Positions 49,712 through 60,100 of a stretch of 64,000 nucleotides of DNA are shown here, in pieces. Below the pieces are notes generated by a model that saw only the letters and a list, made by a program, of their open reading frames with translations, was not told the origin of the DNA and ran no database searches. The number at the start of each line of letters is the position of its first letter. The first letter of the stretch is position 1. Position numbers and translations under genes: made by a program. Origin of the DNA: Spirodela intermedia. Taxonomy: Eukaryota > Streptophyta > Magnoliopsida > Alismatales > Araceae. The DNA is taken from positions 935,001 through 999,000 of the forward strand of contig LR746273.1 in assembly GCA_902729315.2 (NCBI GenBank), in the 5' to 3' direction.

Positions 49712-50821
49712 CTAAATGTCTCCTCCCCACATGGACATGGGGAAGAAGGAAGTGGGGGCAGCTGTTTCTGCCATGGCCGCCTCCTCCATCTCCGCCGGCG
49801 ACGGCGGGCTCGTCGGCGGCGGCCGTGACTGGAGAAGAAGGCGGTGGGCTTCCTCTACGTCGTCCCACACTGAACTCCCCGGCCCCCACTCGTTGACCCA
49901 GGCAGCATCATCCATGACGCCTCCCCAGTCCAATGGACCGTCCTCTGCCGTCAGCGGCGGATAGGCCTGGGGGACCATCTCCTCCTCCGCGGGAGCGGCG
50001 GCGGAGGAGGGCATAGAGGAAGCGGAGGTGGCGCCGCCGCCGCCACCGCCGTGAGCGGCGCCACCGCCGCCACCGCCGTGAGCGGCGCCACCCTTCTTGC
50101 CAAGGAAAAGGTCGGGGAAGTTGAGACGGGCGTTCTCCCCCCGGAGCTTGAAGGCCTCGCAGTCGTAGGCCATGGCGGCGTCCTCAGCGGTGTCGAAGGT
50201 GCCGAGCCAGAGGCGGCTGCGGTTGCGAGGGAGGCGAATCTCCGCCACCCACTTCCCCCAGTGCCGCTGCCGGACTCCCCTATAGAGCTTGCCGGAGGAG
50301 ACGACGGAGGAAGAGAAGGGGGGCCTGAAGAGAGAGGAGAGAGGAGATCTCTCCTCTCCTTCCAGACTGGTCAAGGGGTTCACCATGATCATATGGCCGC
50401 GGGGGCTGAGGTTGAGGGCCTCCGCAGCGGCGGCAATGGGGTCGAGCTGGTTGCCGTAAGAGAAGGATATCATCTGCTGCTGGCGGCTCTGCGGATGGAG
50501 AAGGGAGGAATTGGGCTGCGACAGCGCCTCGCAGGAGAAGGGAAAGAGAAGGCGAGAAGAGGAGGCGGCGCCGCCGGTCGCCGTTGGCGTGGTGGGGCAG
50601 GAAAATGGAGGCGGGCGGTGGCGCTCGGGGCTTCTGAGCTTCTTGAGAGGCCTGGGAGACGCCTCCTCCAAAATGGGAGCCTGAAGGTCTCCCTGAATCT
50701 CGGATTTCGCCAGTTGCAGGATGGGTACGCCCTTGTTCCCCCTGCTCAGCCTCCGCCTGTCCTCCAATCCCCCCGCCGCCGTACCTATCTCCAGCGGAGC
50801 CCTCTCACCGCCCCTCCGCAT
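49712..50821 (-). CDS. AP2/ERF transcription factor, DREB A-6-like
   Basis: This intronless frame of 369 residues starts [14 protein letters not shown] single AP2 domain at about residues 179-237 reads [20 protein letters not shown], then [19 protein letters not shown] and [14 protein letters not shown]. The [19 protein letters not shown] form and the long N-terminus with a [12 protein letters not shown] motif point to the RAP2.4/A-6 branch of the DREB family. These factors bind GCC- and DRE-type elements in stress and hormone responses. After the domain a 30-bp tandem repeat encodes [11 protein letters not shown] twice. An acidic C-terminus follows ([19 protein letters not shown]). Paired ABREs lie upstream. 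The subfamily is inferred from motifs. Confidence 0.92.
   Translation of the reverse strand: MRRGGERAPLEIGTAAGGLEDRRRLSRGNKGVPILQLAKSEIQGDLQAPILEEASPRPLKKLRSPERHRPPPFSCPTTPTATGGAASSSRLLFPFSCEALSQPNSSLLHPQSRQQQMISFSYGNQLDPIAAAAEALNLSPRGHMIMVNPLTSLEGEERSPLSSLFRPPFSSSVVSSGKLYRGVRQRHWGKWVAEIRLPRNRSRLWLGTFDTAEDAAMAYDCEAFKLRGENARLNFPDLFLGKKGGAAHGGGGGGAAHGGGGGGATSASSMPSSAAAPAEEEMVPQAYPPLTAEDGPLDWGGVMDDAAWVNEWGPGSSVWDDVEEAHRLLLQSRPPPTSPPSPAEMEEAAMAETAAPTSFFPMSMWGGDI
50031..50092. repeat. 30-bp in-frame tandem repeat in the ERF gene
   Basis: Two near-identical GC-rich copies encode the Gly/Ala-His linker just after the AP2 domain. Such tracts readily change copy number. Confidence 0.8.
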
Positions 50822-52876
50822 TCTGTCTTCCGAGAGCAATGAAATTGGACCCTGAGACCTGCAAATCCTCAGAAGAGGAAGAATCCGGGGAGGATCAGCA
50901 ACTAGCGGGTGCAGCCGAGGCAGAGCGCGATGGCCACTCTGAAGTCCGACTGAAGAAATTTAAACGCCGGTTTTCCGCGTGGAGACCATATCTCTCTCTG
51001 TCATCAGGCCCTAACGGGGCTCTTTCTGACGCGTGGAGATCTCTCCGAGGCCTCCACGTTGCGAAGACGTATACGTATCACAGACCTGCCACTGCAAACC
51101 AGCTGACTCTCTCTCTCCCTCTCTAAATCCGAACGTACGCGCAAAAGAGGAGAACGGTCAACAAAACAGAAGCAAGTCGCTGTCGCCGTCGTCACCGCCC
51201 CTCCCGCCGCCCCGGTCTCGTCGGCGACCGCCGTGGCCCCCCAAAAGTCAAGGGGACAGCCGGTTGGCGAACCAGAGAAAGAGTCGGTGGTGCATCGCCA
51301 CGTGTCATCATCCTACCGTTACTATGCACCGTCATACACGTGGCGAACGATCGTGGATTTTCTATCTATCCGATCCACGTCAACAAGCCGAGTCTACGGC
51401 TCTTGCACTTTCTGGCCGACTTGGAAGATATTTTCCATATGTGGACGCAGACTCTATTTTCAGAGTATCGATTTTTCAGATAATGTTAATAATAGTCAGG
51501 AACAACCGTTATATAATATAAAAGTAAAATTAATAATTAATAAATTTACTCCGATTATTTATAATTACTTCAGCAATTAGTTGATAGACCATTCATGCCA
51601 CGCTGAGAATGCTGGATCAACACTCTTGATCTATGGTTATGTGTAGTGATTAGATTGAGATCACCACATCTACTGATTTATTTTTTGAGAGTTGACCGAA
51701 TTTATGATGCTGAATTAAATAATATTAAATAAATTTAATGTCCGTCATAAAATCAAATATTTTTTCAACACATAGTTACCCTAGATTAAAATCCATTTTA
51801 TCCCATTACATAAATAGTATTTTTTGATAGCCATATCAGGCTTTGTATGTCTTAACTTCCACTTGTGATTATGTTTTGACTTTTTAAAATAAACTTTGCT
51901 CTACACACCTCACCGACTATGTACGTTAATGTGTTGAACTTTTAGGGTTTTTTGTCAATATATCATAATCTTGTTAGCATTTAAGTCATAATTTGGAGAA
52001 ATTGATAAATCATAATTAAATAACGATAGTTATATGGGTAACTGGAGAATTAAAGACCTTATAAGACATTATTCACAATTGATGGAAAAAGTAAAGTATA
52101 ATCTCATCAATAATTAATAAAATAACACGTGGATTTTTAAATAATAAAATCAATATATAAATTAAATATGATGATTAATAATTAAAGGACAATATTTTGA
52201 GGTCCACGTAATTAGATGTGCCACGCATTCTTGTACAAGAACAACATTAAGAGTTGACATTTACAATATGCAATTATCATTCTCCGCCTCTATCACTCAC
52301 TAGAAGAACGTAGACTTACAAGGGAAGACTACGTTGACTTTTTAGCTACAAGGCTCGACAGAAAAAGAGTGTAAACCAAGTAATGAAAAAAAAAAGATGT
52401 TTTGGACAAGTCAACGATGTATAAATTTTAAAAAATGGTTAATTCAGGAAGATATTTTGGCATTGACTTTCGTGGAAAATACGTCATTTATCTCGTATCT
52501 TCGATCTTTGATATATGGAGGATTATCCTATTTGGTAAGCTAAATATTGCGATTTCTCTATATAGAATTATTAAGGAATCTACCTCTCCTGATCCTATTC
52601 CAATCCGCGGATCCACGGCGCTGGCTATTTGTATGCCGAGTCTGCCCTTCGACAGTCCACGTGACGCGACCATTTGGGAATCTAAGTCGGGATATTCTCC
52701 CCACTGTACGGGTCTCTAAGTTTTCTCGTCTTTTCTCTCAGAAGAGAAGCCGCGGTCGTCAGGGCCCACAATATCAAGCGTCTAGGGACATTTCTAAAAC
52801 TTTTACTTTTTCGATTGTAGGACACCAAAGGCAGATTGGGATAGAAACATAAGGGTTTCATGGGTCATTTGTATAC
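50822..52876. other. ERF promoter and AT-rich spacer
   Basis: The first ~600 bp upstream of the ERF start contain the leader and the paired ABREs (51297-51344). From ~51480 to 52500 the DNA is strongly AT-rich with no gene recognised. The right end joins a GC-rich block before the DUF789 gene. Confidence 0.5.
51297..51344. promoter_or_regulatory. Inverted pair of ABRE/G-box sites
   Basis: GCCACGTGT at 51297-51305 and its exact reverse complement ACACGTGGC at 51336-51344 are separated by 30 bp. They lie about 480-520 bp upstream of the ERF start. ACGTGGC/ACGTGTC elements bind ABF/AREB bZIP proteins, so ABA or drought response is a reasonable inference. Confidence 0.55.
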
Positions 52877-53723
52877 TTATTTTAGTACCCAAGGTTTGCT
52901 GTGCAATAGAGCAGCAGCTCGTGGCGTTGACCAGAGGGACAAGTGGATAGGGCGCGGTTGCCGCCGCTCTGGGGTGAAAAGAATCCACGCGGCGGAGCGG
53001 AGCGGAGGGTGGAATGAGAAATCATGAAGTGGTCCCAGAAGGCCACATGCGTCGTCCTTCTTGTCTCTGCGATGGCCATCTGTTAACTCCACTTCATCCC
53101 TCTCCGTGCTGCTCCGATTCTCCCCATCCCTCGCCTCCCTCGCCACTCTCGGCCTTCCAGACCCCAGCAGCGGAGGGAAGAACGGGAGGTTTCCGTTGCG
53201 GGTTTTCTCTGCGGGAGCGCTGAATTTGTCCAAGTAGGCGGCGGCGGGGGGCCTATCCCTCCCTGCTCCGGCAGTTAAAGAGCAGGCAAATCCGCGTAAA
53301 GTGGGGGGCGGAGAAAGAAGAACGGGAAGACGCGTCGCAGGTGCTGGGGTGAGGCACCCACGGGCTACTCCTGACGAGTCTCCGAAGTCGGGAGTTTTCC
53401 GGCAGGAAAAGGCACCCATGGTTTGACAAAGCCGATAACTGAGAGGGGAGTGGGAGGGGGAGAGGGGGAGAGAGTCAGAGAGGGTGAGGGAGAGGGAGGA
53501 GGTGCGTTTTCTTTTCCGCTTACCTTTTGGCCCCTCTGACCTGCTTTTAGAGCTTCAGTTTCCATTTTTTTTTCTCTACTCTCTCTCTCTCTCTCTGCCT
53601 TATCTGCGAGTGTGGGTTCACTACCTTCTCCACCGGCGCCGTCGGTTTCCGCAGGTCAGAAACTCTCCCTTTTTGCCGGCGGGAGATCTCCTGATTTCTT
53701 CGCCGCGATGGACGGGATTAGAC
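52877..53723. other. GC-rich block upstream of DUF789
   Basis: A 180-codon minus-strand frame (52877-53419) lies here. It is Pro/Arg/Ser-rich, matches no family I know and lacks an obvious promoter, so I treat it as unsupported. The right end contains a CT tract (about 53577-53597) and the DUF789 promoter. Confidence 0.4.
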
Positions 53724-53731
53724 TATAAATA
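53724..53731 (+). promoter_or_regulatory. TATA box of the DUF789 gene
   Basis: TATAAATA lies 142 bp before the start codon at 53873, a normal spacing that would leave a leader of about 110 nt. Confidence 0.65.
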
Positions 53732-53872
53732 CAGTCCACCGGGGAGAATTTGAGAGCTCTTTGGCCGCCCCTCTTCCTCGCTCTCCGATTTCTTCTGCCG
53801 TTTTCTGCCGCCTGGATTCCTCTCTGCTCCTCTGCGGGCTCCTGCCGGCGTCCTCTCCCCGGGAAGGGGGAA

Positions 53873-56230
53873 ATGGCTTACTCGAACTTGGAGAGCTTCC
53901 TGAAGTGCGCCACCCCCGCCGTCCGAACTCAGTTCCTTCCCAAGGTGACGATGATCTTCCTCTCTCCACTCTTCTCTTTCGTTGGTAAGATCCAAGCCCG
54001 AGACATTCTTCAAGGTCTTGAATGTGGTTTTGGAGTCGCTGATTTCTTTCAAAAGCTCACGATCCATTGACGATTTCCCGGCCCCGGCCTGCCGTCTCTT
54101 GTTGATTTTACTCCTTCACAAGTTACTTTTCTGGGTTTATTTTCTCTATCTTCGCCCGCGTGTTGCTGGGTTGCTTCATTCATATTATGTCGCAGAAATC
54201 TTTGTCATTTTTCTGAGCTGATGTACCCATTCCGATTAGAACAAGCACAGGATTACCGAGAGATTCTTCGATTAGACTACCCTTATATAATTATTCTCCT
54301 CCGAAATTAGTATTTATTTCACTAATGGTTAATTTTCTCACCTCTGTGAACAGTGGCAGTCGCTCCAGGGAAGGGACAGCATCGGTTACTTTGTTCTTGA
54401 GGATCTTTGGGACTGCTACGACGAGTGGAGCGCTTATGGCGTGGGGGCTCCAATTCGCCTCAATGGTCATGAGACTGTCGTTCAGTATTACACACCCTAC
54501 CTCTCTGCTCTCCAAATCTACACTGGAAAGTCCCTGGATTTAAGGTTTTTGCCAAAAAAATCATTCTTTTCCATGTAAACAAGCAAGGTGACGAACTGGG
54601 TCTCATTGGGCCGATAATGCGATCTCTTAGGACTGGCATCGAGGAGCTGTACTTGGAGTCAGAGACCGAGTCGATGAGCAGTGACAACGAGGAAGGCCGG
54701 CTGTCAAGAACAAACAGCATTTCATCAAACAGAATGTGGGACTCTGATGACTCAGGAACTGACCAGGACACTGAATTGAAGATTAAAAAGCCGCTGGGGA
54801 AGCTCTACTGCCAATACTTTGACCATTCCAGCCCTCACCAGAGGCTACCGTTTAGAGACATGGTAATCGATACACCAGATTCTAATGTTTCAGGTTTCTG
54901 ATCCATGAATTGGGTCTGTAATTTCTTGGGTTTTTCTTGTTATTTTCTTCTTCTTATTATTATTTTCCATTTCAGATTAAGAAATTAGCTGAAGAATATC
55001 TGGGGCTGAATTCACTGAGGAGCATTGATCTTTCACCAGCGAGCTGGATGGCTGTTGCGTGGTATGCCGTATTAAAATTCGGAATAATTATCATATTACT
55101 ATTTATGGACGACTAATAATCACAGAATTAGTGCACTTGATTCTTATTTTCTATTCTTGATTCATTCCACTGGATAATTCGGCGTTTATTAGGTATCCTA
55201 TATACCATCTTCCTTCTCAAAGAAACCCAAAGGAGCTGTACTCTGCCTTCCTCACTTACCACTCATTGTGCTCATCATTTGAAGGTAATTTCGCATCAGA
55301 AAAGGAAACCTTTTTATTTCCACAATGTTTTGTCCATTATTTGCTTGATCTTCGTATGGTTAATTGGTAAATATTTTATTCCATATTTAGTACCCGCATC
55401 AATCTTCTTATCGCATCAGATTACGTGGGTGATGGAAACTGGATTATGGTACGAAGATCATGACTGCTTATGTCCCATTTATTATTTCCTTCATATCGGA
55501 GGTAATAGTTATAAATAGTGGTTGGTATTAAACTTGTCGTACTGAAGTCGGTGCCTGCTCCAGGACGTCAAGGTTCATGCCTTTATTGTTCATGTGACGA
55601 AACCTGAGAGTTTGCATGTGAGGGAAGGTGGGATCTATAGACACTTTGACTTTTCCCACTGGTTATGACTTGGAGGCTTGAACCCGGTCAAAGCTTTTAA
55701 GAAGGCCCATTCACTGTGTTCATGCGAGTGAGACTCGATTATAATCCCACATTGGAAAATAATAAGTAGAAAACCTTGAAATCGGCCCCACCGTGATTGC
55801 CCAGATAGGCTCCCCCCTTTCTTTGACCATTTGACTGCTACGGTTCAAGGTCAGCGATCTGCCGCTGACCGCAGTGGGTTGACGACCACCGGAATTAATC
55901 ATTGTATAATGAAAAAAGATCATTATTTTTTGTGCGTTAAGTACGTAAGATTAGTTGGATATATATCTTCCTGGGCTTCTGGTTTATTCTCTTTGAAATT
56001 CATTTCCTTCTGTTGCAGAGGGCCTGAAGACGAGGGAGACGGGTGGGACGACCGCCCTGCCTCCGTTTGGCTTGGCCACCTACCGGATGCAGCGGCGGGT
56101 CTGGGTGAAGCCTGGGACTGAGGACTCTCAGAAGATCAGCTCCCTCTTGAGCGCCGCCTCCTCCTGGCTGACGCAGGTTGACGCCATCCACCACCCCGAC
56201 TTCGGCTTCTTCGTCTCACGCTCCATGTAG
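53873..56230 (+). CDS. DUF789 family protein
   Basis: Six exons (53873-53944, 54354-54544, 54631-54862, 54976-55061, 55193-55284, 56019-56230) give about 294 residues. Family hallmarks are the N-terminal SNLESFLKCATPAVRTQFLPK, then GYFVLEDLWDCYDEWSAYGV, VVQYYTPYLSALQIYTG, an acidic Ser-rich spacer (SETESMSSDNEEG) and GKLYCQYFDHSSPHQRLPF. The C-terminal part has WMAVAWYPIYHLP, LPPFGLATYRM and DFGFFVSRS. DUF789 proteins are plant-specific with no established biochemical role. Exon 2 ends at a weak donor (AAG|GTTTTT) before an 86-bp intron. I chose it because it is the only phase-compatible way past an in-frame stop at 54576-54578. Confidence 0.87.
55285..56018 (+). other. Intron 5 of the DUF789 gene with a possible LTR relic
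   Basis: Within this 734-bp intron the stretch around 55735-55765 reads TTATAATCCCACATTGGAAA. A CCCACATTGG-type string occurs in many plant LTRs. I cannot define element ends, so this is only a hint of an old insertion. Confidence 0.3.
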
Positions 56231-56287
56231 GCGCCGCTGTTTGATTCCCTCGGCATCCCTGATCATAATACGCTCTCCTCACTAATG

Positions 56288-56289
<2 letters not shown>

Positions 56290-56364
<75 letters not shown>
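56290..56364. repeat. (GA)n microsatellite, about 37 units
   Basis: Uninterrupted AG repeat of ~75 bp, 60 bp after the DUF789 stop codon and so probably within its 3' UTR. It is the longest pure GA run in the window. Confidence 0.95.
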
Positions 56365-56367
<3 letters not shown>

Positions 56368-57165
56368 GTCTGGCAAAGAAGGAAGAGAGATTTTTTTTTT
56401 TATGGCCCGCCTCTGTCCCTCTCCTCTCCGTGCATTGTACAAATATGAAGTCGGGTTTCGGAGAGCTTTCTCTCTCTAGCTTTCCTTATAATTACTAAAT
56501 TTATAACAGGGTTCCTATATCCTTGCTAGCTGATTTTGCTGATTATTCTCTCTTTCTCTCTCTTAATGATTTGGGCCTCGAGACGTTCTATGGGCTTTTC
56601 CTTGGGCCGAGGAGGCCCGGGCCCAACCGACCAGGTGATTTCACGTCCATGAAGTGAAAATATAACTGTATTTTTTTTTTCAATAAATGGGAGAGCTCCT
56701 TGAGAAGGGGTCGATTTTAAGCGGAGCTGGCATTTGTTTAATTAATTAAATTTATATTCATTTCCTTCTTCCGTTGGGAAACGCGGGACTGGTAAGGGCG
56801 ACGGAGACGGAGAAGGCTCAGGAGATCCCCCCCGCTTCTGCTTCTACTACCTCCTCCCCGCAATGGTGTCGAATCAGTTGGACGCCGTCGTCTCCACCTG
56901 TTGATCTTCTCTGCGATCAGAGGGGACGCGGAATCTGATTCCCACGCCGCCAACGCGGCAGGAAGTGTGCGGAAGGGATACCGACGGCTTCCCCTGTATC
57001 TTACCTCCCCCGCTTCCTCTTCCTCTTCCTCTCCCTGCGGCATATTCTTCGGTTTACGTCGTTCGTCGGAGGAGAAAGCGCGTTCCTTGTCTTCGCATCA
57101 ACTGATTTCGGGCGATTCGTCGAGTTTCCAGTCCGCCGCCCCGCGTATCTGCGGAGTTTGGTGGG
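56365..57165. other. Spacer and leader of the TEX2-like gene
   Basis: AT-rich to ~56750, then GC-rich sequence rising toward the start codon at 57166. Short open frames on both strands at 56740-57160 are not supported. No TATA box is obvious. Confidence 0.5.
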
Positions 57166-60100
57166 ATGTTGGCGCTCGTGGTGGGAATTCTCATCGGTGT
57201 CTTTGCGATATTAGCGGTCGAAGCGGTCGCGCTCCTCGCGGTCCTTGTCCGGCTGGTCAGGAAGAAGAAAGGTGCGCCTAGAGTACCGGGAGCGTCGGGG
57301 GATGATGATCTCGACGGGGAGACGTTGCTTGGATGCGACTACCGCAAGAAGGTGCCGGTTCGGATGCATTTGCTTTCTTGAATAATTATTCCCTATTCCT
57401 TAAGAAACGGTATATTTTTCTGGTTCATCCGCTTCATGTCGGAGCGGCCTGCTCTCGCTGCATAAATCTTAAAGAGCAGAAAAGGCAATCCTCAATCCAT
57501 CAGAGCTCCTTCCACCTTAGGAAACTGAAAATCTATTCTCTGGTTACCTCTTAAGGTGGCCAGAGTGATTATGATTGTTGTTGCCGCGCGTGCACCTTCG
57601 TGATTGAGAAGATTGGTTATCGATTGATAATGATTCAGATGTCTGATATCATCGCTTGGATAATTTAGCGTCTCTGGGCTAGGAAATAATACTAAAAAAA
57701 CCAGGTCGATTTAAATCCGTTTAACCTCAAATATTTCCGTCGCTTTCTTTTGATCAAGGAACCTTTCCCAAATCCTTTGATCATGTCGGCTTTTGAACTT
57801 GGCTTTGTCGGTTTTTCTATGAAATTCGCTGGATTGTCTTTAGCCTCATTACAGAACTCGATATGTTGCTTCTCTCAAGTTCTCGGACATTGTTATTTGG
57901 ATGGGATATAGAAGAGTGGCGAGTTTCGTAGGAGGCATTCAGGGCGCCTCTTGATTAACTTGCTTGATTATTACCCATCATCCTGTCGACGAATTGTGGA
58001 GCTATGTGATTGGACAGGCTTGGTCATAGTTAATAGCTGTCTGGCTATCGGTCATAGCACTTGCAAACGGAAGGAACTGTGGTTCCCTTCTTTTTTTCCT
58101 AGTTTATGTTGTCATTGCAAGCATATCTATTTGTCTCTGAACCTTTGAAGATATTTCTCTTTGAATGAACTCATGCTTATACTATTTTGCCAATTATTTC
58201 TTAAGAGTTCATGATCCGGGGCTTGGAACCCTTTTATTTCCTTAGATTTATAGTGTACCTATCACATTGTTATTAATGCGTTGCTTTTTTATTTAGGGAA
58301 TAGTCTGGGTTCTTGAACCTGAAAGGATCCCAAGAATTACTGATGAATCATCTTTGAAAGTGCTGAAGGAGCAAAAAGCTAAAAAGAGAATAGTGGAGGT
58401 CTCTCCGTCCAGGAAATATGCAAAAATTTTCGACCATTCTCTTTCTTTGATGGATGTTGATGGCTGTCAAGAAGAAGCAACTGTACAACTTACAGACTGC
58501 ATGATTTTAGCAGTTTCTGGTTCGGATCTGCCGTCCAAAAAATGGTAATCACCCCATAAAAACATATTTAGTCGATAATAGAATATGATTAGCCGTACAC
58601 TGATGATATGATTTAAAAGAAATATATTTCAGATTCTTATTTTAAACAATTTTGACTGAGCACTGCCTCCTTTGTTGTTCCGGCTCTGTGATCTGTCGTC
58701 AATTTAGAACACTGGTCTTACGATGCCACTTCCAGACTGAAAGTTATTTAAGGATTTTTGTTCTGGACATTTGAATGAAAACTCAACTCATCATATTTTT
58801 GTTTTTGTATTGATATGGTACCGATGAACATGCATGATTTGTGTAAAATAGAATGTTAGTGAAAAATCTATCCGTTTAATTCTAACCATGAACTGTGTAT
58901 ATTTAGGGCAAAAAGATATCCTATTAAAGTAGAAGGCAAGAGATCCGCCATCTACAATGGAAGTCAAACTTTTTATCTGTACCTTGAAACATCATGGGAG
59001 AAGGAGGCCTGGTGCAAAGCTCTTCGCCAAGCTTCCTGCCCAGATACAGAGAAACGTTATGCCAAGCTGAGGAAAGATTTCTCCAATTATGTTCTGCCCT
59101 TACAAGCTGCTGAAAATCAATTGTTTATTAAAGCTTCTGAACTCTTTGGTGAGGTGACAGAAAAAACAAGTAGGGCTGGGGCTGATTCATCTTCAAAAGT
59201 TCGTCAATTTCTTAAAAAAATAGCAAAGAAAGCATCCAAGAGTGTTGCAGAAAATAAAGCGAGCATGGTTTCATTCTCTAACGGCGCGAGTAGAGTTGGT
59301 GAAAAATCGTTTCTAATCGGGGACGTATCACTGCCCCTTAGTACAACTGAAGCCGCTTCATTGGAAAAGAATTCAAGCAGCTCATCAGAAAATTCATCTC
59401 AAGTCATTTCACCCGCACTTAGCCATTTGGGTAGCCAAATTCCAAGTTCTGCTTCTTCTGATCTAGCTTGCAGTGGTAGGTACGGTCTCGATGATGGCAG
59501 AGGTTGTTGGAACTTGTTGTTTTCAAGACTATTTTTTGATGCTAAAAGAAGTGTGTCAGTAAACAGCTTCATTAAAGGACGAATTCAGGTTATCCACTAC
59601 TCAGTTGCTTTTTCTTTTATTTTTTACCCATGTACATGCGTTGAGCTTTGTAAACTATTTTTTTTCATGAACAGAGGTCATTATCAAATATGAGGACTCC
59701 AAGTTATATTGGTGGAATTACTTGTACTAGCCTTAATCTCGGGAATCTTCCACCATATATTTGTAGCATGAGAGTTCTTCCTGTGGACGAGGATCAAGTG
59801 TGGGCTTTTGAAGCAAACATTGAGTACACTGGTGGAATAGCATTGGAAATTGAAACACGACTTGAAGTTCGTGAACCTGACTTCCAAAAAGGCCTTCTGG
59901 ATTCTAACATGGAACGAAATACTGCTGCCGAGGTCACCTCAGCTCTTCTTGGAGGTCTTGAATGTCATAGCGAGATGCTGTACCTTGCGAGTGATTCAAC
60001 TGAAAAAATGGAGAACAAAACAGAAAAGGATAAACCAGGTGAGTGCAGAAAAGAGTCTGTTTATCTGTTAGACTCGTTCGTAGGTTTGGGATTTATATTC

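Noticed and set aside
52877-53419. 180-codon minus-strand frame upstream of DUF789
   Set aside because: Pro/Arg/Ser-rich translation in a GC-rich promoter block, with no recognised domain. Could be revisited if transcripts exist.
55735-55765. CCCACATTGG-type string suggesting a solo LTR
   Set aside because: I could not define LTR ends or a target-site duplication, so it is mentioned only as a hint in the intron entry.
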